Notes: generated by a model not told the origin, from the letters alone. DNA of 7,269 nucleotides from an uncultured Bacteroidales bacterium (GCA_946617545.1 CAMOKK010000065.1:1-7269); one strand, 5' to 3'. Shown: positions 1-6,755, counted from the first letter of the stretch. Numbers and translations: made by a program.

Positions 1-1352
1 CCATTTCTGCCATTTCAGGAGAAAGCCTCTCCACCATGGTGGGCGTCATGTCCGGCGCCGTCACCAATACCCCCGGCCTGGGTGCCGCCCAACAGACCTT
101 TGCCGATGTTTCCGCCGCCTCGGGCTCCAGTGTCCTGGCTGCCGGGGCGGCCTCGGAGAAACTGGCATCGGCCTATGCCGTGGCCTATCCCATGGGCGTG
201 ATTGGCGTCATTATGGTGATTGTGCTCTTCAAGGCCCTTTTCAAGATTGACCACAGGAAGGAACTCCATGAGCTGGAAGAGCAGGAAGGCGCCGGAGAGC
301 ATGCCCGCCGCATGCATGTGGCCGTGGAAAACCCCGCCATCTTCGGGAAAAAGCTCTTTGACGTGGTGCGTGACTTCGGAGACGACTTTGTGGTTTCCCG
401 CGTGATGCATGACGACGAGGTATCTTTCCCCACGGCCGATACGGTACTCCATGAGGGAGACAAGCTGCTGCTGGTTACCTCGCAGGGAGAGGTGGACCGC
501 CTGCGGATTCTCTTCGGGGAGGAAGTGCCGCTGCACGTGCAGGACTGGAAGGAGAAAGACCATACCATGGTGACCCGCCGTATCGTTGTAACCAACTCCA
601 AGCTCACCGGAAAGACCATCAAGGACCTGCGGCTGCGCAGCGCCTTCGGCGTCAGCGTAACCCGCGTCATCCGCGCCGGCGTGGAACTGGTGGCCCGTCC
701 CACCCTCTACATCCAGGTGGGCGACGGCCTGATGTGCGTGGGACCTGAGCAGAATATCGAGCAGGTGGCCGCCAAGGTGGGCAACTCCAACGACGCCCTG
801 AACAAGCCCAACCTGGTGCCCATCTTCCTGGGCATTGTGGTGGGTGTCATCTTCGGCTCCATTCCCATGCGTTTCCCCGGCGTTCCCCAGGCCATCAAGC
901 TGGGCCTGGCCGGCGGTCCGCTTATTATCGCCATCCTGCTGGGACACTTCGGCCCTAAATACAAGATAACCACCTACACCACCACCAGCGCCAATCTGAT
1001 GATTCGGGAAATCGGCATTTCCCTCTTCCTGGCGGCGGTGGGTATCGGCGCCGGAAGCAACTTCTGGAGCTCCATCGTGGGGGGCGGTTATTGGTGGATT
1101 CTGTACGGCGCCCTCATTACACTGGTGCCGCTGTGCATTACCTTCATCGTGGCCCGGGCCGCGTGCCATCTGAATTTCTACCAGATCTGCGGTCTCATCA
1201 CGGGCTCCTGCACCAATCCTCCGGTGCTGGCTTTCGCCCAGGGCATGTACGGCAGTGATTTCACCTCCGTAAACTACGCTACGGTGTATCCGCTGTCCAT
1301 GTTCATGCGCGTGCTGGTGGCCCAGCTGCTCATTGTCTTTGCTTTGGGATAA
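1..1352 (+). CDS. AspT/YidE-type putative transporter, 3' part (N-terminus missing)
   Basis: Integral membrane transporter of the aspartate:alanine exchanger (AAEx) type; the substrate cannot be told from sequence. The frame is open from base 3 to the TAA at 1350-1352, so the gene starts outside the window. About 449 residues are visible; relatives are usually about 550, so roughly 100 N-terminal residues are missing. The ATG at 36 is internal, because the codons before it already read as family sequence. In order: the signature SGAVTNTPGLGAAQ (about 51-92), a membrane helix (about 168-239), two cytoplasmic TrkA-C/RCK-C-like domains (about 312-521 and 567-803), then a hydrophobic C-terminal half with several helices from about 813. 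That half carries GLITGSCTNPP (1191-1223), the second-repeat counterpart of the first signature, as expected of a duplicated exchanger domain. The RCK-C domains suggest ligand gating (inference). The stop overlaps the start of the Nudix gene by one base, so the two are probably co-translated. The family call is firm and the function is not. Confidence 0.9.
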   Translation, partial: ISAISGESLSTMVGVMSGAVTNTPGLGAAQQTFADVSAASGSSVLAAGAASEKLASAYAVAYPMGVIGVIMVIVLFKALFKIDHRKELHELEEQEGAGEHARRMHVAVENPAIFGKKLFDVVRDFGDDFVVSRVMHDDEVSFPTADTVLHEGDKLLLVTSQGEVDRLRILFGEEVPLHVQDWKEKDHTMVTRRIVVTNSKLTGKTIKDLRLRSAFGVSVTRVIRAGVELVARPTLYIQVGDGLMCVGPEQNIEQVAAKVGNSNDALNKPNLVPIFLGIVVGVIFGSIPMRFPGVPQAIKLGLAGGPLIIAILLGHFGPKYKITTYTTTSANLMIREIGISLFLAAVGIGAGSNFWSSIVGGGYWWILYGALITLVPLCITFIVARAACHLNFYQICGLITGSCTNPPVLAFAQGMYGSDFTSVNYATVYPLSMFMRVLVAQLLIVFALG

Positions 1353-1945
1353 TGGTCACAGACCTGGTATATCCGGCCTTTCCGGTTCCCGTCTATCCCC
1401 GGCCCTCGATTGACCATCCCGGGCCGCAGGACACTTCACGGGAAGAGATGCTGCCGCTGGTAGAGCCCGGCGGCCTGGTCTATGGCCAGGCTGCCCGCAG
1501 CTGGTGCCACAGCGGCTCCGGCGTGCTGCATCCGGTGGTACACCTGCATATCCTGGACCGGGACGGAATGCTGTACCTGCAAAAGCGCGCACCCGGTAAG
1601 GACCTGCTGCCCGGCTATTGGGATACCGCCGTGGGAGGCCATGTAACCTACGGGGAAAGCATACCGGAAGCGCTGTACCGGGAGTGCGAGGAAGAGTTGG
1701 GGCTCAGGGAATTCAACCCCGTCTATTTGGAGACGTACGAGTACCGGACGCAGCGCGACCGCGAATACGTCTTCGTCCATGCCGCGGTGGGACATCCGGA
1801 GCTCCATCCCCGCCATGAGGAAGTTTCCGAAGGCCGATGGTGGAGCTTCGACCAGTTGGATGAAGCGATGGGGAAGGATATCCTCACCCCCAATTTTGAA
1901 TCGGAATTTTCCCGGATTCGGGAAAAGCTGCTTTCCCTGCTATAG
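1352..1945 (+). CDS. Nudix hydrolase, IPP-isomerase-like subgroup
   Basis: Probably a cytoplasmic pyrophosphohydrolase of 197 residues; the substrate is unknown. The Nudix box is complete at residues 96-118: G96, five residues, E102, seven residues, then R110-E111 and EEELGL, which supplies the metal-binding glutamates. Before it come CHSGSGVLHPVVHLHI (52-67) and YLQKRAPGKDLLPGYWD (75-91), typical of the Nudix branch related to type 1 isopentenyl-diphosphate isomerase. The catalytic cysteine of true isomerases (SVCGHP) is glycine here (AVGGHV, residues 93-98), which argues against isomerase activity. The ATG lies in TAATG, overlapping the transporter stop by one base, which suggests translational coupling. 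This start adds a Pro-rich stretch of about 32 residues. Relatives tend to begin near MLPLV, which is an in-frame ATG at 1448 preceded by GGAAGAG, only one base before the ATG and so closer than a good Shine-Dalgarno. The 3' end overlaps the opposing gene by 6 bp. Confidence 0.9.
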   Translation: MVTDLVYPAFPVPVYPRPSIDHPGPQDTSREEMLPLVEPGGLVYGQAARSWCHSGSGVLHPVVHLHILDRDGMLYLQKRAPGKDLLPGYWDTAVGGHVTYGESIPEALYRECEEELGLREFNPVYLETYEYRTQRDREYVFVHAAVGHPELHPRHEEVSEGRWWSFDQLDEAMGKDILTPNFESEFSRIREKLLSLL

Positions 1946-3313
1946 AATCTGCCCCCAGGTTTCGTCAATGACGGCGCGTGCGGCGGCATCGGCCATGGGC
2001 GTAAGGCCTATATAGGGTTCCTGAAGGCTTTCTCCTTTCATAAGGGCCTTCCGAAGCCGGAAGGCGCTGTTTTTCTGCTCCTGGGGCGGCATCAGGGAAA
2101 TGATGCTGAGCAGGTAGTCTTCGGTCCCCAGGATATTGAGGGCTTCCACCTTTTCCCCGGCCACGCGGAACTTGAGGGTGCCGGCAAAGCGGTGCGGCTC
2201 TTCCCCATACAGGATGAAGGAGGGCTCGGCAAAGAGGGTGGAGATGGTGACGGCCTCGAACACCAGTTCGTCGTACAGCACGCCGTTGTAGTCTATTTTT
2301 CCGTCCCGGTAGCTCACCTGTTGGGGACCGGCGCCGTCGGAGATAATCTCGAAACCTATCTGCGGAGCCAGGCCGATGGAAACCTCCACCCGGGGCTGGG
2401 TGCGCACCAGGCGCCACAGGAGCCTTTCTTCCTGGGCGGTGGAGAGGGTGACGTCCTCGTAGATGCCGCTCAGGACTTCCGGGGTAATCCGGTCGAAATC
2501 TTCCTCATGGGGAACCACCACGAAGCCGGCCATGTCGGCCGCGCCGGGAAAGATGGGAAAGCGGGGACGGGATGCGCCCCTGAGGGCCACGATGGCGCGG
2601 TATTCGCCCTCGCTGCAATAGGTGTAGGCGTTGAAGCGGGGCTCCGTTTCCTCGGCCACCAGGTTCATGCAGTCCAGCAGCCGGTAAAACAGCTTGGCCA
2701 TGGACTTGGACGTCTGGGCACGGAGCATGAAGATGCCCCGGTTGAAGCGTTTGTAGTGGTACAGTTCCGCGTCCCGCACGGAGGCGATGAACTCGATTTC
2801 CTGCGCCACCTGACCGGCTTTTACGCCCCTCAGAAGCCGTTCTGCGGCTCTTTCCAGCGGCATGTAGCCTTTGGGACAGGCCTGGAAGTGGGCGTGCTGC
2901 GGCACGGTGGTTCCGCTGTTGGGGCTGTTGTAGAACACCAGGTAGTTCTCCAGGGAGGCGGCCAGGTCCAGCATGTCCGGGAAGCGGTGCCAGATGGTCT
3001 GCGGAACATGGGTGTCCCGCGTAATCACCAGGTGGTTGGGGAAGATGGGGGCGCGGTTCACCAGGATGTTGTACTTGCGCCCCTTGCGCCCTTCGAAGGG
3101 AAGGGTGTGCTGGTGCTCCATATAATTTTCTTCGCACAGGGGGCAGCCGTGGTCAAAGATGGGAACCCGTCCGGGATTGGACTGAAGGGTTACCAGAATG
3201 CCTCCAAAGGGGAGTGTGCGGGTGCGGGTGCTCTTGAGATGGCGGTATTTGGCGGCTACGGCCGGCCATACCGACAGCTGGTCATGTACGAATTTATCTA
3301 TGTCTGTTGCCAT
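1940..3313 (-). CDS. DUF4922 protein, HIT/GalT-like fold with a partial SpoIID-like tail
   Basis: Uncharacterised Bacteroidota protein, 457 residues from the start chosen here (ATG at 3313, MATDIDKF); an in-frame ATG at 3334 would give 464. I prefer 3313 because it lies 8 nt after a possible -7 box, while 3334 crowds the murI promoter. In the 464-residue numbering the N-terminal 300 residues look like a nucleotide transferase or phosphorylase of the GalT/Ap4A phosphorylase branch of the HIT superfamily. They contain a CPLC pair (64-67) like the zinc cysteines of GalT, PIFPNHLVI (96-104) and QHAHFQ (146-151), an H-x-H-x-Q active site in which H149 would be the nucleophile. From about residue 314 the sequence (VEVSIGLAP, YNGVLYDELVFEA, FAGTLKFRVAGEKVEALNIL, EDYLLSIIS) resembles the start of Bacteroidota SpoIID/LytB domains but stops before their catalytic part. 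There is no signal peptide, so it is probably cytoplasmic. It is divergent from murI and convergent with the Nudix gene. The DUF4922 call is fairly sure; the enzymatic role and the tail assignment are inference. Confidence 0.8.
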   Translation of the reverse strand: MATDIDKFVHDQLSVWPAVAAKYRHLKSTRTRTLPFGGILVTLQSNPGRVPIFDHGCPLCEENYMEHQHTLPFEGRKGRKYNILVNRAPIFPNHLVITRDTHVPQTIWHRFPDMLDLAASLENYLVFYNSPNSGTTVPQHAHFQACPKGYMPLERAAERLLRGVKAGQVAQEIEFIASVRDAELYHYKRFNRGIFMLRAQTSKSMAKLFYRLLDCMNLVAEETEPRFNAYTYCSEGEYRAIVALRGASRPRFPIFPGAADMAGFVVVPHEEDFDRITPEVLSGIYEDVTLSTAQEERLLWRLVRTQPRVEVSIGLAPQIGFEIISDGAGPQQVSYRDGKIDYNGVLYDELVFEAVTISTLFAEPSFILYGEEPHRFAGTLKFRVAGEKVEALNILGTEDYLLSIISLMPPQEQKNSAFRLRKALMKGESLQEPYIGLTPMADAAARAVIDETWGQIL

Positions 3314-3321
3314 ACGTGGTG

Positions 3322-3329
3322 TAAAGATA
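3322..3329 (-). promoter_or_regulatory. Possible -7 box for the DUF4922 gene
   Basis: Read on the minus strand this is TATCTTTA, one mismatch from the Bacteroidota -7 consensus TAnnTTTG. It ends 8 nt before the ATG at 3313, so transcription would start at or next to the start codon. A weak TTTAC sits 19 nt upstream in the position of the -33 element. The assignment depends on 3313 being the true start. Confidence 0.35.
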
Positions 3330-3341
3330 CGCAATTTTTTC

Positions 3342-3349
3342 TAACTTTG
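3342..3349 (+). promoter_or_regulatory. -7 promoter box for murI
   Basis: TAACTTTG matches the Bacteroidota sigma-ABfr -7 consensus TAnnTTTG exactly. It ends 6 nt before the murI ATG at 3356. Start sites usually lie about 5-8 nt downstream of this box, so the transcript would be leaderless or nearly so. I see no convincing TTTG at -33. The box probably drives the whole murI, namZ-like, repeat-protein run. Confidence 0.55.
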
Positions 3350-3355
3350 TAAAGT

Positions 3356-4108
3356 ATGGCATCCATTGGTATATTCGATTCCGGAAGCGGCGGCCTGTCC
3401 GTCTACCGGGAGCTCCGCAAAATCCTCCCCCGGGAGCGTTATCTTTATTTCTCGGACAATGCCCATTGCCCGTACGGGGAAAAATCGGCCGCCTATATCC
3501 AGGACAGGGCCCGCGTGATAACGGACATCCTGCTGGGAATGGGGGCCGATATCATCGTGGTGGCCTGCAACACCGCCACGGCGGCGGCTATAGCCACCCT
3601 GCGGGAAGAATATCCCGCCGTCCCCTTCATTGGGATGGAGCCGGCCGTGAAGCCCGCCGCCTTGGGTACGGAGAGCGGCGTGATTGGCGTGCTGGCCACC
3701 GCCGGCACCCTCAAGGGCTCCAAGTATCTCAATACCCGCGGGCAGTATGAAGATGACGTGAAGATAGTGGAGCATGTGGGGCAGGGCTTCGTGGAACTGG
3801 TGGAGGGCGGCATTCTGGATGGCCCCGAGGCCGAAGCCACCGTACGCGCCTCCCTGCAGCCCCTGCTGGATGCCGGGGCCGACCGCATTGTGCTGGGCTG
3901 CACCCACTATCCCTTCCTGCAGCCCGTGATTGAGCGCCTCTGCGGCTCCGGCGTGCAGGTGATTGACCCGGCGCCCGCCGTGGCCCGCCAGACGCTGCAT
4001 GTGCTTCAGGAAAAGGGCATCCCTGTGGGGGAGGGCCCCTTCTCCATAGACCTGTACCATTCCGGAGAGCCGGAATCCTTGCTTCGCATTTATAAGTTGG
4101 TTCAATGA
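3356..4108 (+). CDS. murI: Glutamate racemase
   Basis: Converts L-glutamate to D-glutamate in the cytoplasm, supplying the second residue of the peptidoglycan stem peptide; no cofactor is needed. The 250 residues are close to the usual family length. The N-terminal signature IGIFDSGSGGLSV is at residues 4-16, SDNAHCPYG at 33-41, the first catalytic cysteine in VACNTATAAA (C71), and the second in LGCTHYPF (C182, with H184 next to it). All expected catalytic residues are present. The start is fixed by the signature beginning four residues in. No Shine-Dalgarno is visible; the -7 box lies directly upstream, so translation is probably leaderless. The last four bases (ATGA, 4105-4108) are shared with the start of the next gene, so the secreted muramidase is coupled to MurI translation. 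Confidence 0.97.
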   Translation: MASIGIFDSGSGGLSVYRELRKILPRERYLYFSDNAHCPYGEKSAAYIQDRARVITDILLGMGADIIVVACNTATAAAIATLREEYPAVPFIGMEPAVKPAALGTESGVIGVLATAGTLKGSKYLNTRGQYEDDVKIVEHVGQGFVELVEGGILDGPEAEATVRASLQPLLDAGADRIVLGCTHYPFLQPVIERLCGSGVQVIDPAPAVARQTLHVLQEKGIPVGEGPFSIDLYHSGEPESLLRIYKLVQ

Positions 4109-5346
4109 CAAGACGGATGATTATATCGGCCCTTCTCCTTTTGGGCGGCCTTCTGCTGCGGGCACAGGTGATTCCCGGCGTGGAGGTGCTGGAGGAGCAG
4201 GGTTTTGCGCCCCTTCTGGGGAAGAGGGTGGGCCTGGTGACCAATCCCAGCGGGGTGGACCGCCGTTTCCGCAGCACCATCGATATTCTGCATGAAGCAC
4301 CTGAAGTGAATCTGGTGGCGCTCTTTGGCCCGGAGCACGGGGTGAGGGGAGAGGTGTACGCCGGAGACCATGTGGCCGATTCCAAAGACGCCCGCACGGG
4401 GCTGCCCGTACATTCGCTCTACGGGGCCACGCGGGAACCGTCGGCCGATATGCTGGAGGGCATCGACGTGATGGTCTATGACATTCAGGACGTAGGGGTG
4501 CGCTGCTATACCTTCATTTCCACGCTGGGGCTGGTGATGCGTGCCTGCGCCCGCGAGGGGATAGAGGTGGTGGTGCTGGACCGACCCAATCCCCTGGGCG
4601 GCAACAAGGTGGAAGGCTGCCTGGTGCAGGATGGCTTCCACTCCTTCGTGAGCCAGTACAAGATTCCCTTCATCTATGGCCTCACGGTGGGGGAGTTGGC
4701 CCGGCTCATCAACGAAGAGGGGCTTAACTGCGGCCAGAAAGGCAATCTGAAGCCGCTGCGCTGCAATCTTACCGTTGTTCCCATGCGGGGCTGGCGGCGG
4801 GCTATGCTGTATCAAGACACCGGTCTTCCCTGGATTCTGCCTTCTCCCAACATCCCCTCCATGCAGAGCGCCCTTTGCTACGGGGCTTCCGGAATAAGCG
4901 GGGAGTTCGGCCTGCTCAACAGCGGCGTGGGGTACACCATCCCCTTCGAGACCTTTGCGGCCGAATGGGTGGATGCCGACAAACTGCTTGACCGGCTCCA
5001 TTCTTACCGGATTCCCGGCGTGGTGTTCCGCACCATCCATTACAAGCCCCTCTCCGGCAGCAAGAAGGACGTGCTTCTGCACGGGGTGCAGTTTGCCTAT
5101 ACGGACTTCGAGGCCTGCCCGGTGAGCCTGATTCAGTTCTATGTGCTGCAGGCCGTGAACGAGCTGTATCCGGAGCGGAACCCTTATCCGCTCAGGCGCT
5201 ACGGAATGCTGGATAAGGTCTGTGGCACGGATTATGTGAGAACAGCTTTTGGAAAGCGGATGAAAGTTGCGGACATTGTGGAGGTGTGGACCCAGGATGT
5301 TGAGGCTTTCAGACAGCTTTCGGCCCGATATTACATGTATTATTAA
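4105..5346 (+). CDS. namZ: Exo-beta-N-acetylmuramidase NamZ-like (DUF1343, GH171)
   Basis: Characterised members of this family (Bacillus subtilis YbbC/NamZ and the Tannerella forsythia enzyme) release MurNAc from the non-reducing end of peptidoglycan fragments for cell-wall salvage. The protein has 413 residues, about the family length. Residues 1-20 form a signal peptide (TRR, a Leu-rich core, cleavage likely after RA before QVIPG), so it acts in the periplasm or outside. Conserved blocks are GLVTNPSGVD (43-52), FGPEHG (74-79, whose glutamate is the probable catalytic residue), YDIQDVGVRCYTF (125-137), LDRPNPLGG (158-166) and PSPNIPS in the middle. The start codon lies in the ATGA overlap with murI, and the signal peptide begins at once, which supports it. 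Pairing with murI fits a peptidoglycan synthesis and turnover unit. Family assignment is strong; the exact substrate is inferred. Confidence 0.92.
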   Translation: MTRRMIISALLLLGGLLLRAQVIPGVEVLEEQGFAPLLGKRVGLVTNPSGVDRRFRSTIDILHEAPEVNLVALFGPEHGVRGEVYAGDHVADSKDARTGLPVHSLYGATREPSADMLEGIDVMVYDIQDVGVRCYTFISTLGLVMRACAREGIEVVVLDRPNPLGGNKVEGCLVQDGFHSFVSQYKIPFIYGLTVGELARLINEEGLNCGQKGNLKPLRCNLTVVPMRGWRRAMLYQDTGLPWILPSPNIPSMQSALCYGASGISGEFGLLNSGVGYTIPFETFAAEWVDADKLLDRLHSYRIPGVVFRTIHYKPLSGSKKDVLLHGVQFAYTDFEACPVSLIQFYVLQAVNELYPERNPYPLRRYGMLDKVCGTDYVRTAFGKRMKVADIVEVWTQDVEAFRQLSARYYMYY

Positions 5347-5358
5347 AAACTTAGTGCT

Positions 5359-6753
5359 ATGAGAAGGTTGATGACATTTGCAGCTTCCATGATGCTGGCC
5401 CTGGCCATGCTTGTGGCACCCGATATGGCTGCACAGACCCGCCGGGGCAGCAGTTCCGGCAGCAGCTCCACCACCCGGAGTTCCGGCAGTTCCTCTACCC
5501 GCAGCTCGGGCAGCTCTTCTACCCGTTCTTCCGGTTCCACTACCCGGAGTTCCGGTTCCACCGTGCGCTCCTCCGGAAGCAGTTCCTCTACCCGTAGCTC
5601 TTCCGTGCAGCAGGACAACCGCAGAAGCAGCGGCAGCTCTTCGGCCACCCGCTCCTCCGGCTCTACCACCCGTAGCTCCGGTTCCACTGTGCGCTCCTCC
5701 GGCAGCAGCTCCTCTACCCGGAGTTCCGGTTCTACGGTCCGCAGCTCCGGCAGCAGCTCCGCTACCCGGAGCTCCTCCGGCGCCACCGTGCGCTCTTCCG
5801 GCACCACCCGCTCGTCTGTGGAGGGTACCACTACCCGTGCGGCCCAGGGCGCTACCGTTCAGCCTCAGCCCCAGGAGCGTTCATCGGCCACCGTGCGCAG
5901 TTCCAACGTGAGCCGCAGCGGCCTGGGCGGCACCGCCGTATCCGACCCTGCCCGCCAGGAGATTTACCGCGACGCCGGTTACAACTACCGCTATCATGAC
6001 GACTTCCGCGTGGACGACCGCCACAACATGTACCGCGTGCCTCCGCGTCAGCGTGACCCCATGGCCTGGGACCGTCCCGGCCACTTCTGGGGAGACCACC
6101 CGCACTACTATGGCTACCGCATCCACGCCCTGCCTCCTTCCTGGCGCCGCATCAGCCACTGGGGAATGGACTATTATTACTACAACGGCATTTATTATCG
6201 GCCTTATGGCGGAGCCTATGTGGTGTGCCGTCCTCCCTTCGGCACTCCGCTGGAGGCGGCCATCGACAGGGCCATTCTCCGGACCTTGCGCTTTGCCTAC
6301 TACTACGACACCTACCGTACCTACGAAAGCGTGTTCGACTACTACAACGTGATTGCCCGGCAGAACCTGATTATCGCGCAGCAGAATGCCCGCATCATCG
6401 CCCGCAATTCCAGCTACGCCATCAACTCCAACAGGGCCCTGTCGGCCTACGAGCTGGCCAACAAGCTGGGTCTGGTGCAGAGCTACGCCTACGCCAATGC
6501 AGACTATTTCTACCAGGACGGCGTGTTCTATACCGTTTCCGCGTCCGGGGTTTACACCACCATCGTTCCTCCTGCGGGTGCGCTGGTCACCTCCCTCCCG
6601 GACGACTACGAGATTATCGTCATGGGCGGCATCGAGTACTACCTGGTGGACAACACCGTGTTCCGCACCACCGTCTTTGAGGGAGAACCCTACCTGGAGG
6701 TGCTGGGCCAGATGTACGGGAACTTGTACAATCAGTACAATGTTTACCGTTAG
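5359..6753 (+). CDS. Exported Ser/Arg-repeat protein with DUF6515-like C-terminal domain
   Basis: Function unknown; 464 residues. A signal peptide (MRRLMTF, hydrophobic core, PDMAA before Q26) indicates export. Residues 30-152 are a low-complexity repeat of Ser, Thr, Gly and Arg built on the unit G-S-(S/T)n-x-R-S-S, with 15 RSS triplets between residues 40 and 151 and a single acidic residue (D86) from 27 to 154. A linker (153-205) leads to a Tyr-rich region: DYYYYNGIYYRPYGGAYVVCRPPFGTP (271-297), a helical Gln/Ala/Ile segment (about 300-375), then DYFYQDGVFYTV, VPPAGALVTSLPDDYE, VMGGIEYYLV (382-430). The last part follows the order expected of a full DUF6515 module, so the first looks like a partial extra copy. 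The gene starts 12 bp after the namZ-like stop with no promoter box or Shine-Dalgarno in the gap, so it probably shares the murI transcript. An envelope or cell-wall role is inference from export and position. Apparent reading frames opposite or overlapping the repeat are shadows. Confidence 0.85.
   Translation: MRRLMTFAASMMLALAMLVAPDMAAQTRRGSSSGSSSTTRSSGSSSTRSSGSSSTRSSGSTTRSSGSTVRSSGSSSSTRSSSVQQDNRRSSGSSSATRSSGSTTRSSGSTVRSSGSSSSTRSSGSTVRSSGSSSATRSSSGATVRSSGTTRSSVEGTTTRAAQGATVQPQPQERSSATVRSSNVSRSGLGGTAVSDPARQEIYRDAGYNYRYHDDFRVDDRHNMYRVPPRQRDPMAWDRPGHFWGDHPHYYGYRIHALPPSWRRISHWGMDYYYYNGIYYRPYGGAYVVCRPPFGTPLEAAIDRAILRTLRFAYYYDTYRTYESVFDYYNVIARQNLIIAQQNARIIARNSSYAINSNRALSAYELANKLGLVQSYAYANADYFYQDGVFYTVSASGVYTTIVPPAGALVTSLPDDYEIIVMGGIEYYLVDNTVFRTTVFEGEPYLEVLGQMYGNLYNQYNVYR
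5446..5814 (+). repeat. Ser/Arg/Gly/Thr coding repeat, units of 6-10 codons
   Basis: This stretch encodes residues 30-152 of the exported protein. Arginines in RSS triplets recur every 6-10 residues. Serine codons are mixed (AGC, AGT, TCC, TCT, TCG), so neighbouring units differ in DNA while agreeing in protein. A higher-order duplication is visible: 5533-5601 and 5659-5727 (offset 126 bp) encode the same 23 residues and differ at 11 of 69 bases by my count, all at third codon positions. Confidence 0.9.
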
Positions 6754-6755
6754 GC

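Noticed and set aside
15..1169. Long minus-strand reading frame (384 codons) opposite the transporter
   Set aside because: Its His/Gly/Gln-rich translation has no recognisable domain and mirrors the codon pattern of a clear transporter gene; it is a shadow caused by high GC.
2192..3352. Long plus-strand reading frame (386 codons) opposite the DUF4922 gene
   Set aside because: The translation is compositionally odd with no family match, while the opposite strand encodes a protein with conserved motifs throughout.
5446..5814. CRISPR-like array
   Set aside because: The repeats are short, contiguous, coding units without spacers, and lie in one open frame.
5343..5831. Minus-strand frame with Glu/Leu/Val-rich repeats (ELRVEELLPEERT type)
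   Set aside because: It is the antisense reading of the Ser/Arg repeat; its periodicity follows from the sense-strand repeat and there is no sign of independent expression.
5411..5911. Pro/Ala-rich frame on the plus strand within the repeat gene
   Set aside because: An out-of-frame reading of Ser, Arg and Gly codons; the main frame has a signal peptide and conserved C-terminal domain.
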